Shown one piece after another: positions 55,273 through 64,000 of a stretch of 64,000 nt of DNA. The stretch comes from Paracoccaceae bacterium (lineage in GTDB: Bacteria; Pseudomonadota; Alphaproteobacteria; Rhodobacterales; Rhodobacteraceae): the NCBI GenBank assembly GCA_027492585.1, contig JAPUEK010000015.1, forward strand, positions 1 through 64,000, read 5' to 3'. Every line of letters begins with the position of its first letter. Position 1 is the stretch's first letter. The translations under genes were made by a program, and so were the position numbers. The notes under the pieces were generated by a model. It was not told the DNA's origin. It ran no database searches and saw only the letters and a program-made list of their open reading frames with translations.

Positions 55273-56019
55273 GAGGGGGGCTGGTCTGCGCTGGCTGGGT
55301 CGGGGCAGGGGAGGGGGCTTGCCTCAGGCGGGCAGCTTCTCGATCACATCGCCGATCCGCGCCGCGCCGTCCTCCTCCACGGCGCAGAGGATGCCGCGCA
55401 GCCGCAGCGGCGGATGGCCGGGCGCCACGATCCAGTCCTTTGCATCCTTGCCGTAGCGGGCTTTCCACTTCACGCAGCCGTCGTTGAAGACGGAAGAGAC
55501 GCGCAGAACCGCCGTGCCGACCCGGAGGAGCGTGCCTTCGGGCAGGTTTTCTTCCGAAGTGTCGAGATCGGCGATGACCGGATCGCCGGGGTGGGGCGTG
55601 GCGATCCGGTCGCGCCAGACCAGATCCATGACCCGCAGGATATTTGAGAAGAGAAGAAAGGAGGGGGGCTGGTCTGCGCTGGCTGGGTCGGGGCAGGGGA
55701 GGGGGCTTGCCTCAGGCGGGCAGCTTCTCGATCACATCGCCGATCCGCGCCGCGCCGTCCTCCTCCACGGCGCAGAGGATGCCGCGCAGCCGCAGCGGCG
55801 GATGGCCGGGCGCCACGATCCAGTCCTTTGCATCCTTGCCGTAGCGGGCTTTCCACTTCACGCAGCCGTCGTTGAAGACGGAAGAGACGCGCAGAACCGC
55901 CGTGCCGACCCGGAGGAGCGTGCCTTCGGGCAGGTTTTCTTCCGAAGTGTCGAGATCGGCGATGACCGGATCGCCGGGGTGGGGCGTGGCGATCCGGTCG
56001 CGCCAGACCAGATCCATGA
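55244..56019. repeat. 388-bp tandem duplication across the MOSC gene 3' end
   Basis: Copy 1 is 55244-55631 and copy 2 is 55632-56019. The two appear identical over the sequence read. Each copy begins at CCCGCAGG: in copy 1 this belongs to the dispersed repeat, and after copy 2 the same eight bases occur inside the MOSC gene (56020 onward). This is an 8-bp microhomology junction. The event left one complete gene (ending at 55712) and a 3' gene fragment. Confidence 0.9.
55324..55629 (-). pseudogene. MOSC 3' fragment from tandem duplication
   Basis: Identical to the last 101 codons of the intact MOSC gene, beginning at an internal Met (MDLVWRDRIATPH). The upstream MOSC part is missing because the copy boundary falls just ahead of it. 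Without a ribosome site it is probably not expressed as a functional protein. Confidence 0.85.
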
Positions 56020-56278
56020 CCCGCAGGGGCAGGATCGAGACCTGGATGCGCGGATCGGGAGAGCCGTCGGCCAGCTTCATCCAGGGCGTATTCAGCCAGC
56101 GGCCGCCGTCGCCGGGAACGCCCTCGGCCCGCGTCATCTCCAGCCGTTCGGGGAAGAGCCGGTGGTTGTAGCCGGGCCGCAGGCAAAGACCCGCGACCGT
56201 CGTGCGCTCTTTCGGCGCGGACAGGACATGCGGCAGGGCAGCCATCAGTTCGGCGGTGGTGACGGGCTCAGAGACCAT
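55712..56278 (-). CDS. MOSC domain-containing protein
   Basis: A 188-aa protein from ATG 56278. It contains VAGLCLRPGYNHRLFPERLEMT, the WLNTPWMKLADGSPDPRIQ segment and the Cys-containing VFNDGCVKWKARYGKDA, consistent with the MOSC beta-barrel (molybdenum-cofactor sulfurase C-terminal-like). Standalone MOSC proteins often act in sulfur or molybdenum cofactor chemistry. Its start overlaps the stop of the lytic transglycosylase gene by 11 bp. The tandem duplication leaves its 3' end intact. Confidence 0.84.
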   Translation of the reverse strand: MVSEPVTTAELMAALPHVLSAPKERTTVAGLCLRPGYNHRLFPERLEMTRAEGVPGDGGRWLNTPWMKLADGSPDPRIQVSILPLRVMDLVWRDRIATPHPGDPVIADLDTSEENLPEGTLLRVGTAVLRVSSVFNDGCVKWKARYGKDAKDWIVAPGHPPLRLRGILCAVEEDGAARIGDVIEKLPA

Positions 56279-57443
56279 CGAGCAATTCCTTTGTCGGCCA
56301 GGCATCGGCGGGCAGGCCGAGGCGGGTCTGTTCCTTCTGGATGGCGCTGCGGGTCGCGGCCCCGAGGATGCCGTCGATCTTGCCGACATCATGGCCGCGC
56401 GCCGTCAGCTTTTCCTGAAGGGCCACCATCTGATCGCCCGAAAGGGCGGGGTCCGGATGGCCCGGCGCATAGGCGGCGGCCCCTTCGAGCCGCGTGGCGA
56501 AATAGGCGGCGGTCGTCACATAGACGAAGCTCTTGTTCCACTCGAACAGGGTCTTGAAATTGTCAAAGGCCAGAAAGGCCGGCCCCTTGCGCCCTTGCGG
56601 CAGCAGCAGCGAGGCGGGCAGATCGGCAAAGGCCCCTTCGCGCGGTTTCACCCCCATCGCCGCCCAGTCGGAGGCAGGATAGGCCTGATCCAGCCCGGAC
56701 TTCGCCCAATCGAGCGTCTCGGCGTTCAAAGTTTCGGGCAGGATCACTTCCTGCAACCACGGCTCGCCCGCGCGCCAGCCGTGGTGGTGCAGCATCGCGG
56801 CCCCCGACAGGATCGCATCGGCGGCGGAGGTCTTGAGCGTGATCAGCCCGTCGCCATCGCCATCGACCCCGCGCTCCAGAATGTCCTTGGGCAGCATCTG
56901 GACCATGCCGATCTCTCCCGCCCAGGCGCCGGTGGTGCGGGCCGGGTCGAAATCGCCCATGCCGGTCAGGGTGATGGCAGCCAGCACCTGCGGCTGGAAA
57001 ATCTCCGGCCGGCGGCAATCCTGTGCGAGGGTCAGCAGCGCGTTGCGGGTGTTGAAATTGCCCTGCACCGCGCCGAAATCGGTCTCGAAAGCCCAGAAGG
57101 CCAGCAGGATGCCTCGCGGCACGCCGTAGTCGGCTTCGGCGCGGGCGAAGATGCTGTCCAGCTCCCGCGATTTCGCAAGGCCGTTTTGCAGGCGGTTTTT
57201 CGAGATCAGGCTTTTGGAGAACTCCAGAAAGGTCTTGCGGAAGACCCCTTGCGCGCGGTCGGCCTTCAGCACCGCCGGGTCCTGTGTGGCGCCCTTGAAG
57301 AAGCGGGTGATAGCCTCCTCCGGCGCGCCGGCCGCGCGGGCCTCTGCGGCCATCGCGGTGAGGAAGGCCGGAAAATCGCCGCCGCAGGGCGCGGAAAGGG
57401 CCGGGCTCACGGCAAGGCACAGGCTGAGGGTGATGGCGCGCAT
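56268..57443 (-). CDS. Lytic murein transglycosylase (MltB-like)
   Basis: A 391-aa periplasmic enzyme with signal peptide MRAITLSLCLAVSPALSA. The catalytic Glu is E120 in FWAFETDFGAVQG, as in MltB. GEIGMVQMLPKDIL and GVDGDGDGLITLKTSAADAI form the SLT core, and a C-terminal peptidoglycan-binding domain ends ILGAATRSAIQKEQTRLGLPAD. It cleaves glycan strands to 1,6-anhydroMurNAc. The cobD gene ends 21 bp upstream on the same strand. Confidence 0.91.
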   Translation of the reverse strand: MRAITLSLCLAVSPALSAPCGGDFPAFLTAMAAEARAAGAPEEAITRFFKGATQDPAVLKADRAQGVFRKTFLEFSKSLISKNRLQNGLAKSRELDSIFARAEADYGVPRGILLAFWAFETDFGAVQGNFNTRNALLTLAQDCRRPEIFQPQVLAAITLTGMGDFDPARTTGAWAGEIGMVQMLPKDILERGVDGDGDGLITLKTSAADAILSGAAMLHHHGWRAGEPWLQEVILPETLNAETLDWAKSGLDQAYPASDWAAMGVKPREGAFADLPASLLLPQGRKGPAFLAFDNFKTLFEWNKSFVYVTTAAYFATRLEGAAAYAPGHPDPALSGDQMVALQEKLTARGHDVGKIDGILGAATRSAIQKEQTRLGLPADAWPTKELLDGL

Positions 57444-57464
57444 GGCGGCTCCTTTTCCGGCAGG

Positions 57465-58382
57465 CTAGCAGGCGGTGATGGCGGCGACCAGCACGACAAG
57501 CGCCAGCATCGCCCCCCAGCCCCGCCAGAGCGCAGTGACCGTGCGGTCGATGTCGGCGGGGCCAGGGTCGCGCCGTCCCTCGGGCCAGACCCAGGGGAAA
57601 TCGCTCAGCTTGCCGTGATAGCTGCGCGGCCCGGAGATCGCCACGTCGAGCGCGATGGCCATCGCCGCTTCCGGCCAGCCGGCATTGGGGGAGCGGTGAA
57701 GCGGCGCATCGCGCAGGATCGGCGCGGGGTTCAGGATGCCATGCGTCACCGCGATCAGGAGCGCCGAAAGCCGGGCCGGGATCAGGTTCAAGAGGTCATC
57801 GAACCGCGCCGCCGCCCAGCCGAACTGCTCATGCCGGGGGGTTCGGTGGCCAATCATGCTGTCGGCGGTGTTGGCGATCTTGTAGATCAGCAACCCCGGC
57901 AGCCCAGCCACCAGAAACCAGAAAGCCGGCGCGATCACCCCGTCGGAGAAATTCTCGGCCGCGCTCTCGATCGCCGACCGCGCCACCCCGGCCTGATCGA
58001 GCGCCTTGGTATCGCGTCCAACGATCATCGCCACCGCGCGCCGTCCGTCACCGAGCGAAAGCCGCAGCGCATCGGCTACGGCCTGCACATGCTGCACGAG
58101 GCTGCGCTGCGCCAAAAGGATCGCCGCGACGATCACCTCTACCACCCCGCCATCGGGCAGAAGGTGGATGAGCCAGCCGAGCAGCCCCGCCCCCGCGACC
58201 AGCCCCGCCATCACCGCCACTCCCGTCGCGCGCCGATTGTCGCCGCGGTTGAACCGGGCATCCGCCCAACCGACCATGCGGCCCATCAGCACCGCCGGAT
58301 GGGGGTAGCGATCCCAGATCAGCTTCGGCTCGCCGAAGGCGGCGTCGAGCAGCAGGGCGGGAATCAGCAGGGCGGCGCTCAT
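57465..58382 (-). CDS. cobD: Adenosylcobinamide-phosphate synthase
   Basis: A 305-aa polytopic membrane protein of the CobD/CbiB family, attaching the aminopropanol arm to cobyric acid in cobalamin synthesis. The N-terminus [31 protein letters not shown] is typical, as are [18 protein letters not shown] and [18 protein letters not shown]. Length is normal. No other cob genes are in the window, so the gene stands apart from a main cobalamin operon. Confidence 0.92.
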   Translation of the reverse strand: MSAALLIPALLLDAAFGEPKLIWDRYPHPAVLMGRMVGWADARFNRGDNRRATGVAVMAGLVAGAGLLGWLIHLLPDGGVVEVIVAAILLAQRSLVQHVQAVADALRLSLGDGRRAVAMIVGRDTKALDQAGVARSAIESAAENFSDGVIAPAFWFLVAGLPGLLIYKIANTADSMIGHRTPRHEQFGWAAARFDDLLNLIPARLSALLIAVTHGILNPAPILRDAPLHRSPNAGWPEAAMAIALDVAISGPRSYHGKLSDFPWVWPEGRRDPGPADIDRTVTALWRGWGAMLALVVLVAAITAC

Positions 58383-58563
58383 GGTCAGGCTCCGGTCAGG
58401 GTGACCGAGAGAAAGCCGAAGCAGCGGCCCTTGGCAAGCGCCCCGCCCAAGCCGGTGTTATTGCGACATAATCGCCACGTCTGCCGAGGATTCCGGCAGT
58501 TTTCAGCACCTTGTCATATTCAAAGGCATTCCGCGTTTTATCCTTTCCGCGAGGGAGGTCGAC

Positions 58564-58914
58564 ATGCTGGAATTCTTGCCCAAGGAACTTCGTGAAGGGC
58601 TTGAGGCGGCGCGCAAGCGCAACCTGACCCGGAAATCCCGGCTGCGTGTGCAGGTGGGGGAAGCGGTTTTCCCCATCCTGCGCTTCTGGCAGGGCGGTTT
58701 TGCGCTTGATGCGGCGCTGACGCCGAACATGCGCGGTCTGGTCGATGTCTATGACGGGTCGCGGCATGTGTTCCAATGCCTGATCATCACCTCCACCAAC
58801 GAGAATGGCGAGCTGATCTGCGATTTCAAACGCTCCACCCCGATCCGGGACCGGGCGCCGCTGGATTACTGGCGGGATGAGAACGCGCCGGCGGGCTATC
58901 TGCCTAAGGCCTGA
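58564..58914 (+). CDS. Conserved hypothetical, possible PilZ-like barrel
   Basis: A 116-aa soluble protein: a basic N-terminus (ELREGLEAARKRNLTRKSRLRVQ), then beta-rich VFPILRFWQGGFALDAALTPNMRGLVDVYDGSRHVFQCLI. The arrangement vaguely resembles PilZ domains, but the c-di-GMP motifs RxxxR and DxSxxG are not clear. The family is not recognised. Its 3' end overlaps the convergent L,D-transpeptidase gene by 11 bp. Confidence 0.68.
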   Translation: MLEFLPKELREGLEAARKRNLTRKSRLRVQVGEAVFPILRFWQGGFALDAALTPNMRGLVDVYDGSRHVFQCLIITSTNENGELICDFKRSTPIRDRAPLDYWRDENAPAGYLPKA

Positions 58915-59437
58915 CCTCGACGAGCGTGCCGATGCCCGCGACCTGCCAGACCTCGCGCATCTGGGCATTGGTCAGCGCGATGCAGCCGGCCGTCCAGTCG
59001 CCTTTGACCATCATCCCTTCCGGCACCGCATTGGGTTGGCCGTGGATCATGATGTCGCCGCCGGGGGAATAGCCGCCCGCCTTCGCCCGCGCCCGATCCT
59101 CCGCCTGCGGATAGTCGAGGCCGAGCGACAGGTGATAGGCCGAACCCTCGTTCCGGCGGTCGATGCGGAAGGTGCCTTCGGGCGTGCGCCCGTCACCCTG
59201 CCGCTCCTTGTCGCCTTCCGGCGCGAAGCCGAGCGCGATGCGGTATTCGCGCACCGGCTTGCCGGCCTGAACAAGCACCATGCGGCGGGCGGCTTTCTCC
59301 ACGATGATCCGCTCCACCTGCCCGGCGAGGGGCGTCACCTCCGGCACCGGAACCGACCGCAGGTAAAGCGCCGCGAGGCCGAGGCCCAGCAGCGCCAGCA
59401 GGCAAAGGAGCGAGAAGAGCCGGGCCAGCCCCCGCAT
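58904..59437 (-). CDS. L,D-transpeptidase (YkuD family)
   Basis: A 177-aa cell-wall enzyme. An N-terminal signal anchor (LFSLLCLLALLGLGLAALYL) is followed by the YkuD core. Catalytic residues are H132 in IHGQPN and C152 in TAGCIAL. It cross-links peptidoglycan or tethers proteins to it. GDGRTPEGTFRIDRRNEGS is the usual preceding strand. Confidence 0.92.
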   Translation of the reverse strand: MRGLARLFSLLCLLALLGLGLAALYLRSVPVPEVTPLAGQVERIIVEKAARRMVLVQAGKPVREYRIALGFAPEGDKERQGDGRTPEGTFRIDRRNEGSAYHLSLGLDYPQAEDRARAKAGGYSPGGDIMIHGQPNAVPEGMMVKGDWTAGCIALTNAQMREVWQVAGIGTLVEVRP

Positions 59438-59447
59438 CAGCAGCCTG

Positions 59448-60620
59448 TCATTGCAGATCGGCGAAGGCTTCCTGCATCCGCTCCACCGCCTTCACCACAT
59501 TGCTGCGCGGCGTGGCGAGGTTGAAGCGCATGTAGCTTTCCCCGCCAAGGCCGAAGCTGCCGCCATGGTTCACCGCGATCCGCGCCCCTTTCTCGATCCG
59601 CTGGGCGATCTCGGGCTGCGCCATGCCGGTGCCGCCGAAATCGACCCAGGCGAGATAGGTCGCCTCCAGATCCATGGAGCGCAGGCCCGGAATGGTGTTC
59701 AGCCCGGCGTCGAAGACCTTGCGGTTGCCGTCGAGATAAAGCGTCAGCGCATCCACCCAATCCGCGCCTTCGGGCGAATAGGCGGCGGTCGCCATGAACA
59801 TGCCGAAGGAATTGGGGGAAATCCCCATGGCGTTCATCCGCTCGGCAAAGCGGGCGTGAAGGGCGGGGTCGTGGATGATGACATTGCCGGAATGGGCGCC
59901 GGCGATGTTGAAGGTCTTGGTGGTGGCCGACATGACCACCAGCCGGTCGGCCATCTCCGGCGCGACCTTGGCCATGACGTGATGTTTCTGGCCGGGCATC
60001 ACGAGATCATGGTGGATCTCGTCCGACACGAGCAGGAGGTTGTGGCGCTTGCAGAATTCCGCCACGGCGCGCAGTTCCGCCTCCGACCAGACGCGGCCGC
60101 CGGGGTTGTGGGGGGAGCAGAGGATCATCATCGTCTCGCGCCCGGTCAGCCTGGCATCCCATGCGGCGATGTCGAGCTCATAGCGGCCGTTCACCAGGGC
60201 GAGCGGACATTCCACCACCTCGCGGCCCGCGCCTTTGATGATGCGCGCAAAGGCGTGGTAGACCGGCGTCATCAGCACGATGCCGTCGCCGGGTTTGGTG
60301 AAGCTGTCGATGCACATGGCGGTGCCGTTCACCAGCCCATGCGTGGTGAAGATCGCCTTGGCATCCACCTGCCAGCCGTGACGGGTGGCCATCCACCACT
60401 GGATCGCCTCCAGATATTCCCGGTCGTCGCCGTAATAGCCGTAGATGCCATGTGCGAGCATCCCTTCGAGTGCGCGTTGCACGGCTTGCGGCGGACGGAA
60501 GTCCATGTCGGCCACCCACATGGCAATGCCATCCTTGGCGGAAACGCCATAGACGGCCTCCATCGCGTCCCATTTCACGGAATGGGTGCCGAAACGGTTG
60601 ATCGGGGTATCGAAGTCCAT
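59448..60620 (-). CDS. MalY/PatB-type cystathionine beta-lyase
   Basis: Fold-type I PLP enzyme of 390 aa. Family signatures are [15 protein letters not shown], the [14 protein letters not shown] segment, [10 protein letters not shown] and the lysine region [14 protein letters not shown]. It cleaves C-S bonds in cystathionine or related cysteine conjugates. The ATG at 60620 ([10 protein letters not shown]) is preferred; codons upstream to 60683 have no ribosome site. It is divergent from def, with an AT-rich control region between. Confidence 0.9.
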   Translation of the reverse strand: MDFDTPINRFGTHSVKWDAMEAVYGVSAKDGIAMWVADMDFRPPQAVQRALEGMLAHGIYGYYGDDREYLEAIQWWMATRHGWQVDAKAIFTTHGLVNGTAMCIDSFTKPGDGIVLMTPVYHAFARIIKGAGREVVECPLALVNGRYELDIAAWDARLTGRETMMILCSPHNPGGRVWSEAELRAVAEFCKRHNLLLVSDEIHHDLVMPGQKHHVMAKVAPEMADRLVVMSATTKTFNIAGAHSGNVIIHDPALHARFAERMNAMGISPNSFGMFMATAAYSPEGADWVDALTLYLDGNRKVFDAGLNTIPGLRSMDLEATYLAWVDFGGTGMAQPEIAQRIEKGARIAVNHGGSFGLGGESYMRFNLATPRSNVVKAVERMQEAFADLQ

Positions 60621-60654
60621 GATGCGCCTGTCAGGTGGATGCGGTAAGAAGTTC

Positions 60655-60745
60655 CGATTATCATTCATAAGTCGGGAAGTCATTCCTATTTACTTTAATA
60701 AATTGGAATAATATACTAATAGTACGACATTGCTTGGGAAATTGT
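60655..60745. promoter_or_regulatory. AT-rich divergent control region (malY-like / def)
   Basis: The 209-bp gap 60621-60829 contains a distinctly AT-rich block, unlike the GC-rich surroundings. It includes AATAATATACTAATAGTA and a TACTA-T-TAGTA inverted repeat. It is likely promoter and operator DNA for the divergent genes; no regulator family is assigned. Confidence 0.5.
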
Positions 60746-60829
60746 CGTGGCGCCGTATCCTGATGCCCCGCCGGCCCCGTTCTTGCCCCCCCTCTTGCAC
60801 CAAAGCAGGGCGCGCCGTAAATCCCGAAC

Positions 60830-61342
60830 ATGATCCGTCCCATCCTCCTCCACCCCGATCCGCGCCTCAAGAAGTCTTGCGATCCCGTCGCCGCGATCAC
60901 CGATGATCTGCGGCAGTTGGCGGCGGACATGCTTGAGACGATGTACGAAGCGCCGGGCATCGGCCTTGCCGCGCCGCAGATCGGCGTGATGAAGCGGGTG
61001 ATCGTGATGGATTGCATCAAGGACGGCCCGCCGCGCCCGATGGCGCTGTTCAACCCGGAGGTCATCTGGTCCTCGGAGGATCTGGCGACCTATGAGGAAG
61101 GGTGCCTCTCCATCCCCGACCATTATGCCGAGGTGAAGCGACCGGCGGTGGTGACGGTCCGCTGGACGGATCTCGACGGCGTGTCGCAGGAGGAGACCTT
61201 CGACAAGCTGTGGGCGACCTGCGTTCAGCATGAGATCGACCATCTGGATGGCAAGCTGTTCATCGACTACCTTGGCCCGCTGAAACGCCAGATGATCACC
61301 CGCAAGATGGAAAAGCTGAAGCGCGAGCGGGCGCGCGGCTGA
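60830..61342 (+). CDS. def: Peptide deformylase
   Basis: A 170-aa iron-dependent deformylase. All three motifs are intact: GIGLAAPQ (44-51), EGCLS with C92, and QHEIDH with H134, E135 and H138. It removes formyl groups from nascent proteins. It heads a run of three deformylase homologues and fmt, all overlapping by 1-4 bp, so the formylation cycle is one operon. Confidence 0.96.
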   Translation: MIRPILLHPDPRLKKSCDPVAAITDDLRQLAADMLETMYEAPGIGLAAPQIGVMKRVIVMDCIKDGPPRPMALFNPEVIWSSEDLATYEEGCLSIPDHYAEVKRPAVVTVRWTDLDGVSQEETFDKLWATCVQHEIDHLDGKLFIDYLGPLKRQMITRKMEKLKRERARG

Positions 61343-61818
61343 TGGAGCGGGCGATTCTCCGCTGGCCGGACCCGCGGCTTGCGATGCGTTGCGTGCCGGT
61401 GACCGGGGATGTCTCGGCCCTTGCCGCCGATATGCTGGAAACCATGTATGCCGCCCCCGGACGCGGTCTTGCCGCGCCGCAGGTGGGGGAGCTTCTGCGG
61501 CTTTTCGTCATGGACGTCACCTGGAAAGAGGGCCGCCGCGACCCGCAGGTTTTCATCAATCCGGAAATCCTCTGGCGGTCGGAGACCCGCAAGCGCGGGC
61601 CGGAGGGGTGCCTCTCCATCCCCGGTGTCACGGCGGAGGTGGAACGGTCGGTGGAACTGCGGATGCGCTGGGTCGATCTTTCCGGCACCCCCCGCGAAGA
61701 GACGCTGACCGGCTTTGCCGCCATCTGCGCGCAGCATGAGCATGACCATCTGGAGGGGATCGTGACCCTGGACCACCTGAGCCCCGAAGCGCGGGTCTTG
61801 GCGGAGGCCAGGCTGTGA
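61342..61818 (+). CDS. Peptide deformylase homologue (second)
   Basis: A 158-aa paralogue. Motifs are RGLAAPQ, EGCLSIPG with C90, and HEHDH with H132, E133 and H136 (Ile to His inside the third motif). Metal ligands and catalytic Glu are present, so activity is possible. It shares 1 nt with def and overlaps the next gene by 4 bp. Confidence 0.9.
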   Translation: MERAILRWPDPRLAMRCVPVTGDVSALAADMLETMYAAPGRGLAAPQVGELLRLFVMDVTWKEGRRDPQVFINPEILWRSETRKRGPEGCLSIPGVTAEVERSVELRMRWVDLSGTPREETLTGFAAICAQHEHDHLEGIVTLDHLSPEARVLAEARL

Positions 61819-62318
61819 CGGCCCGGACCTGCCTGCCCTGGCCCGCCGCCGTGCTGCGCTCTCCCGCCGCTGATGTGGACGCGATCACCGAAGAGGTGCG
61901 GGCGATCTGGGCCGACATGATCGACACGATGGAGGCGATGCCGGGCTATGGGCTTGCCGCGGTGCAGATCGGCGTGCCGCTGCGGCTTGCGGTCGTCGAT
62001 TGCTCCGAGGCGCGGGGGCAGGCGGTGCGGATGGCCAATCCGGAGGTGCTCCATGCCTCCATCCAGCCGCGTGAGCATGAGGAGGCCTCTCCGAACCTGC
62101 CGGGCGTTTCGGCGGTGATCAGCCGGCCGAGGGCGGTGACGGTGCGCTTCCTGAACGCCGAGGGCGTGGTGGAGGAGCGCGATTTCGTCGGTCTCTGGGC
62201 GACGAGTGTGCAGCATCAGATCGACCATCTGGCCGGCAAGATGTATTTCGACCATCTCTCGCCCTTGAAGCGGAAGATGCTTCTAGCCAAGGCGGCCAAG
62301 CTGGGCAAAAGAAAATGA
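61815..62318 (+). CDS. Peptide deformylase homologue (third), catalytic residues lost
   Basis: A 167-aa paralogue with altered sites: GYGLAAVQ (Pro to Val), EASPNLPG where EGCLSIPG is expected (metal Cys to Ser), and HQIDH where HEIDH is expected (catalytic Glu to Gln). Fold residues are otherwise kept, so it is probably an inactive or changed-function paralogue. It overlaps fmt by 4 bp. Confidence 0.9.
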   Translation: MTARTCLPWPAAVLRSPAADVDAITEEVRAIWADMIDTMEAMPGYGLAAVQIGVPLRLAVVDCSEARGQAVRMANPEVLHASIQPREHEEASPNLPGVSAVISRPRAVTVRFLNAEGVVEERDFVGLWATSVQHQIDHLAGKMYFDHLSPLKRKMLLAKAAKLGKRK

Positions 62319-63208
62319 AAATCATTTTCATGGGGACGCCGGACTTCTCGGTTCCCGTCTTGCAGGATTTGGCTCAACGCCATGAAATCCTTGCGGTTTA
62401 CTGTCAGCCACCCCGTCCCGCCGGGCGCGGCAAAGCGGACCGGAAAAGCGCTGTTCAGGACGCTGCCGAGGCGCTCCATTTGCCCGTCCGCCACCCGGTT
62501 TCGCTGCGCGGCGAAGAGGCGCAGCGAGACTTCGCGGCACTCGGCGCCGATGTGGCGGTGGTGGTGGCCTATGGGCTGATCCTGCCGCAGGCGGTGCTGG
62601 ATGCGCCGCGTCTGGGGTGCCTCAATATCCATGCCTCGCTGCTGCCCCGCTGGCGCGGGGCGGCGCCGATCCACCGGGCCATCCTGTCGGGGGATGCGGA
62701 AACCGGGGTCTGCATCATGCAGATGGAAGCGGGGCTGGATACCGGCCCGGTTCTGCTGCGCGAGGCCGTCACCATCGGCGCGGAGGAGACCACGGCGGAG
62801 CTGCATGACCGTCTGTCGGCCCTGGGCGCGCGTCTGATCGGCGAGGCGCTCGACCGTCTGCCGCTGCCCGCCGAGCCGCAGCCGGCGGAAGGCGTGACCT
62901 ATGCCGCCAAGATCGACAAGGCGGAGGCGCGGATCGACTGGACCCGCCCGGCCGTCGAGGTGGATCGGCAGATCCGCGGGCTATCCCCCTTTCCCGGCGC
63001 CTGGTGCGAGGTGGGGGGGGAGAGGGTGAAACTGCTCCGTTCGCGCCTCGCCACGGGCTCCGGTGCGCCGGGGCAGGTGCTGCACGGACTGACCATCGCC
63101 TGCGGCCAAGGCGCGGTGGAGGTCACGCTGGCGCAGCGCGAGGGCAAGCGCCCGATGGCGCCGGAGGCTTTCCTCAACGGCTTCGCCCTGCCGGAGACGC
63201 TCGGCTGA
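62315..63208 (+). CDS. fmt: Methionyl-tRNA formyltransferase
   Basis: A 297-aa enzyme transferring formyl from 10-formyl-THF to initiator Met-tRNA. Signatures are [17 protein letters not shown] at the start, [21 protein letters not shown] with the catalytic His/Asn region, and [18 protein letters not shown]. Length is slightly short but complete. It is coupled by a 4-bp overlap to the deformylase homologues. Confidence 0.96.
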   Translation: MKIIFMGTPDFSVPVLQDLAQRHEILAVYCQPPRPAGRGKADRKSAVQDAAEALHLPVRHPVSLRGEEAQRDFAALGADVAVVVAYGLILPQAVLDAPRLGCLNIHASLLPRWRGAAPIHRAILSGDAETGVCIMQMEAGLDTGPVLLREAVTIGAEETTAELHDRLSALGARLIGEALDRLPLPAEPQPAEGVTYAAKIDKAEARIDWTRPAVEVDRQIRGLSPFPGAWCEVGGERVKLLRSRLATGSGAPGQVLHGLTIACGQGAVEVTLAQREGKRPMAPEAFLNGFALPETLG

Positions 63209-63265
63209 TCCTGCCGCAAACTGTCAGGAGTGCGGGCTTATGCCGGGACGGGACAGGAGGCGAAG

Positions 63266-63745
63266 ATGACAGAGACCTATTGGGTTGTGACGGCTTCCGG
63301 CGATCATGCGGCCAACGGCCGGGCCTGGGGCATCGTGCAGGCCTGCCATGGCAAGGCTGCACCCTTGCGGCGGATGCGGCCGGGGGATGGCGTGGTGATC
63401 TATTCCTCCCGCGACCGCTTTCAGGGCGGGCTGCCGTTGCAGGCTTTCACCGCCATTGGCCGGATTGCCGAAGGCGCCGCCTATGAGCATGATATGGGCG
63501 GCGGTTTCATCCCGTGGCGGCGCGATGTGATCTGGCAGGAGGCGCAGCCGGTGCCGATCCGTCCGCTTCTCGACCGGCTGGAACTTACGCGCGGCCAACC
63601 CTCCTGGGGGATGGTGTTCCGCTACGGGCTGCGTCCGATCAGCCGCAGCGATTTCGCCCTGATCGCGCGGGCGATGCTGGGCCTTGCATCGGGGGCGCCG
63701 GATACCGATCTTCAGGCGAAAGGGCCGATGTCCGGCGCTGCCTGA
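63266..63745 (+). CDS. EVE domain-containing protein
   Basis: A 159-aa protein with EVE/PUA-like pattern: YWVVTASGDHAANG near the N-terminus, RMRPGDGVVIYSSRDRF in the middle and GFIPWRRDVIWQE later. EVE domains bind modified nucleic-acid bases. The ATG at 63266 is used with GGAGGCGAAG upstream. It is not linked to a restriction or defence gene here. Confidence 0.83.
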   Translation: MTETYWVVTASGDHAANGRAWGIVQACHGKAAPLRRMRPGDGVVIYSSRDRFQGGLPLQAFTAIGRIAEGAAYEHDMGGGFIPWRRDVIWQEAQPVPIRPLLDRLELTRGQPSWGMVFRYGLRPISRSDFALIARAMLGLASGAPDTDLQAKGPMSGAA

Positions 63746-63755
63746 GGAGAGACCC

Positions 63756-63992
63756 ATGGGGATTGTCCTGCTGATCATCGTCGGTGCTGCGGCCGGGTTT
63801 CTGGCAACCCGCCTGATGGGGATGGAAACGGATATCCCCACGACCATCGTTCTTGGGGTGGCCGGGGCGCTCGTGGGGGGCTTCGCGCTGCGGGCGCTCG
63901 TGATGATGGCCGGCTGGATGGCGGGTTTCGTCGGGGCGGTGATGGGCGCGCTGTTGCTCGTCTGGATCTGGAAGACCTGGGCGAGCCGCTAG
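63756..63992 (+). CDS. GlsB/YeaQ/YmgE-like small membrane protein
   Basis: A 78-aa protein with two or three membrane helices: GIVLLIIVGAAAGFLATRLMG, then TIVLGVAGALVGGFALRALV and FVGAVMGALLLVWIWKTW. The glycine-rich pattern matches the GlsB/YeaQ/YmgE family. The ATG at 63756 follows GAGGAGAG, and its start is 10 bp after the EVE gene stop. Confidence 0.8.
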   Translation: MGIVLLIIVGAAAGFLATRLMGMETDIPTTIVLGVAGALVGGFALRALVMMAGWMAGFVGAVMGALLLVWIWKTWASR

Positions 63993-64000
63993 GGCATCGC

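Overview
The window reads as chromosomal DNA of an alphaproteobacterium, most likely family Rhodobacteraceae. It is GC-rich with dense, overlapping operons. It carries a sorbitol/mannitol (smo/mtlK) operon in the Rhodobacter arrangement, a nirK-nirV-nnrR-nnrS denitrification block with NnrR-type boxes, an alphaproteobacterial LexA box (GTTC-N7-GTTC), and a sulfide:quinone oxidoreductase behind an ATTC-N8-GAAT box. No tRNA, rRNA, CRISPR array, transposase, integrase or phage structural gene was seen. All functions come from reading motifs and context by eye; no database search was run.

Layout. 90-5834 (-): sulfide:quinone oxidoreductase, a DUF2892 membrane peptide, and an RND adaptor plus pump. 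6269-7971 (-): a sulfotransferase-like protein and a class IV aminotransferase. 8289-14723: a MarR regulator divergent from a homogentisate operon (hmgA, fahA, an MBL-fold protein, a flavin hydroxylase, DUF2783), with an operator inside the hmgA promoter. 14711-22790 (-): HAD phosphatase, SorC regulator, smoEFGK ABC importer, smoS and mtlK. 22977-25750 (+): AI-2E family transporter, DUF883 protein and a holin-like membrane protein. 26198-32801 (-): transglutaminase, permuted ATP-grasp/alpha-E and transglutaminase-DUF2126 proteins. 33014-45961 (+): eleven tightly packed genes, the best candidate for an undescribed pathway. 45962-48700: decaying DNA containing a solute-binding-protein pseudogene and one intact SOS-type small gene. 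48799-55177: NnrR-linked nitrite reduction genes. 55211-56278: a MOSC-domain gene with a 388-bp tandem duplication. 56268-63992: cell-wall enzymes, cobD, a MalY-like C-S lyase, three consecutive peptide deformylase homologues with fmt, an EVE-domain protein and a GlsB-like membrane protein.

The 33-46 kb unit encodes a putrescine-type ABC importer, two Rieske oxygenase alpha subunits (one resembling the Stc2/GbcA betaine demethylases), a GcvT-like folate-dependent methyltransferase, two paralogous FAD oxidoreductases, a class III aminotransferase and a cupin carrying the metal motif of the DMSP-lyase-like superfamily. Together these suggest uptake and stepwise demethylation or oxidation of a methylated amine, betaine or sulfonium compound. 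The substrate is unknown.

A hairpin-bearing intergenic repeat (about 60 bp) occurs seven times, always just 3' of a gene. One copy supplied the microhomology for the MOSC duplication.
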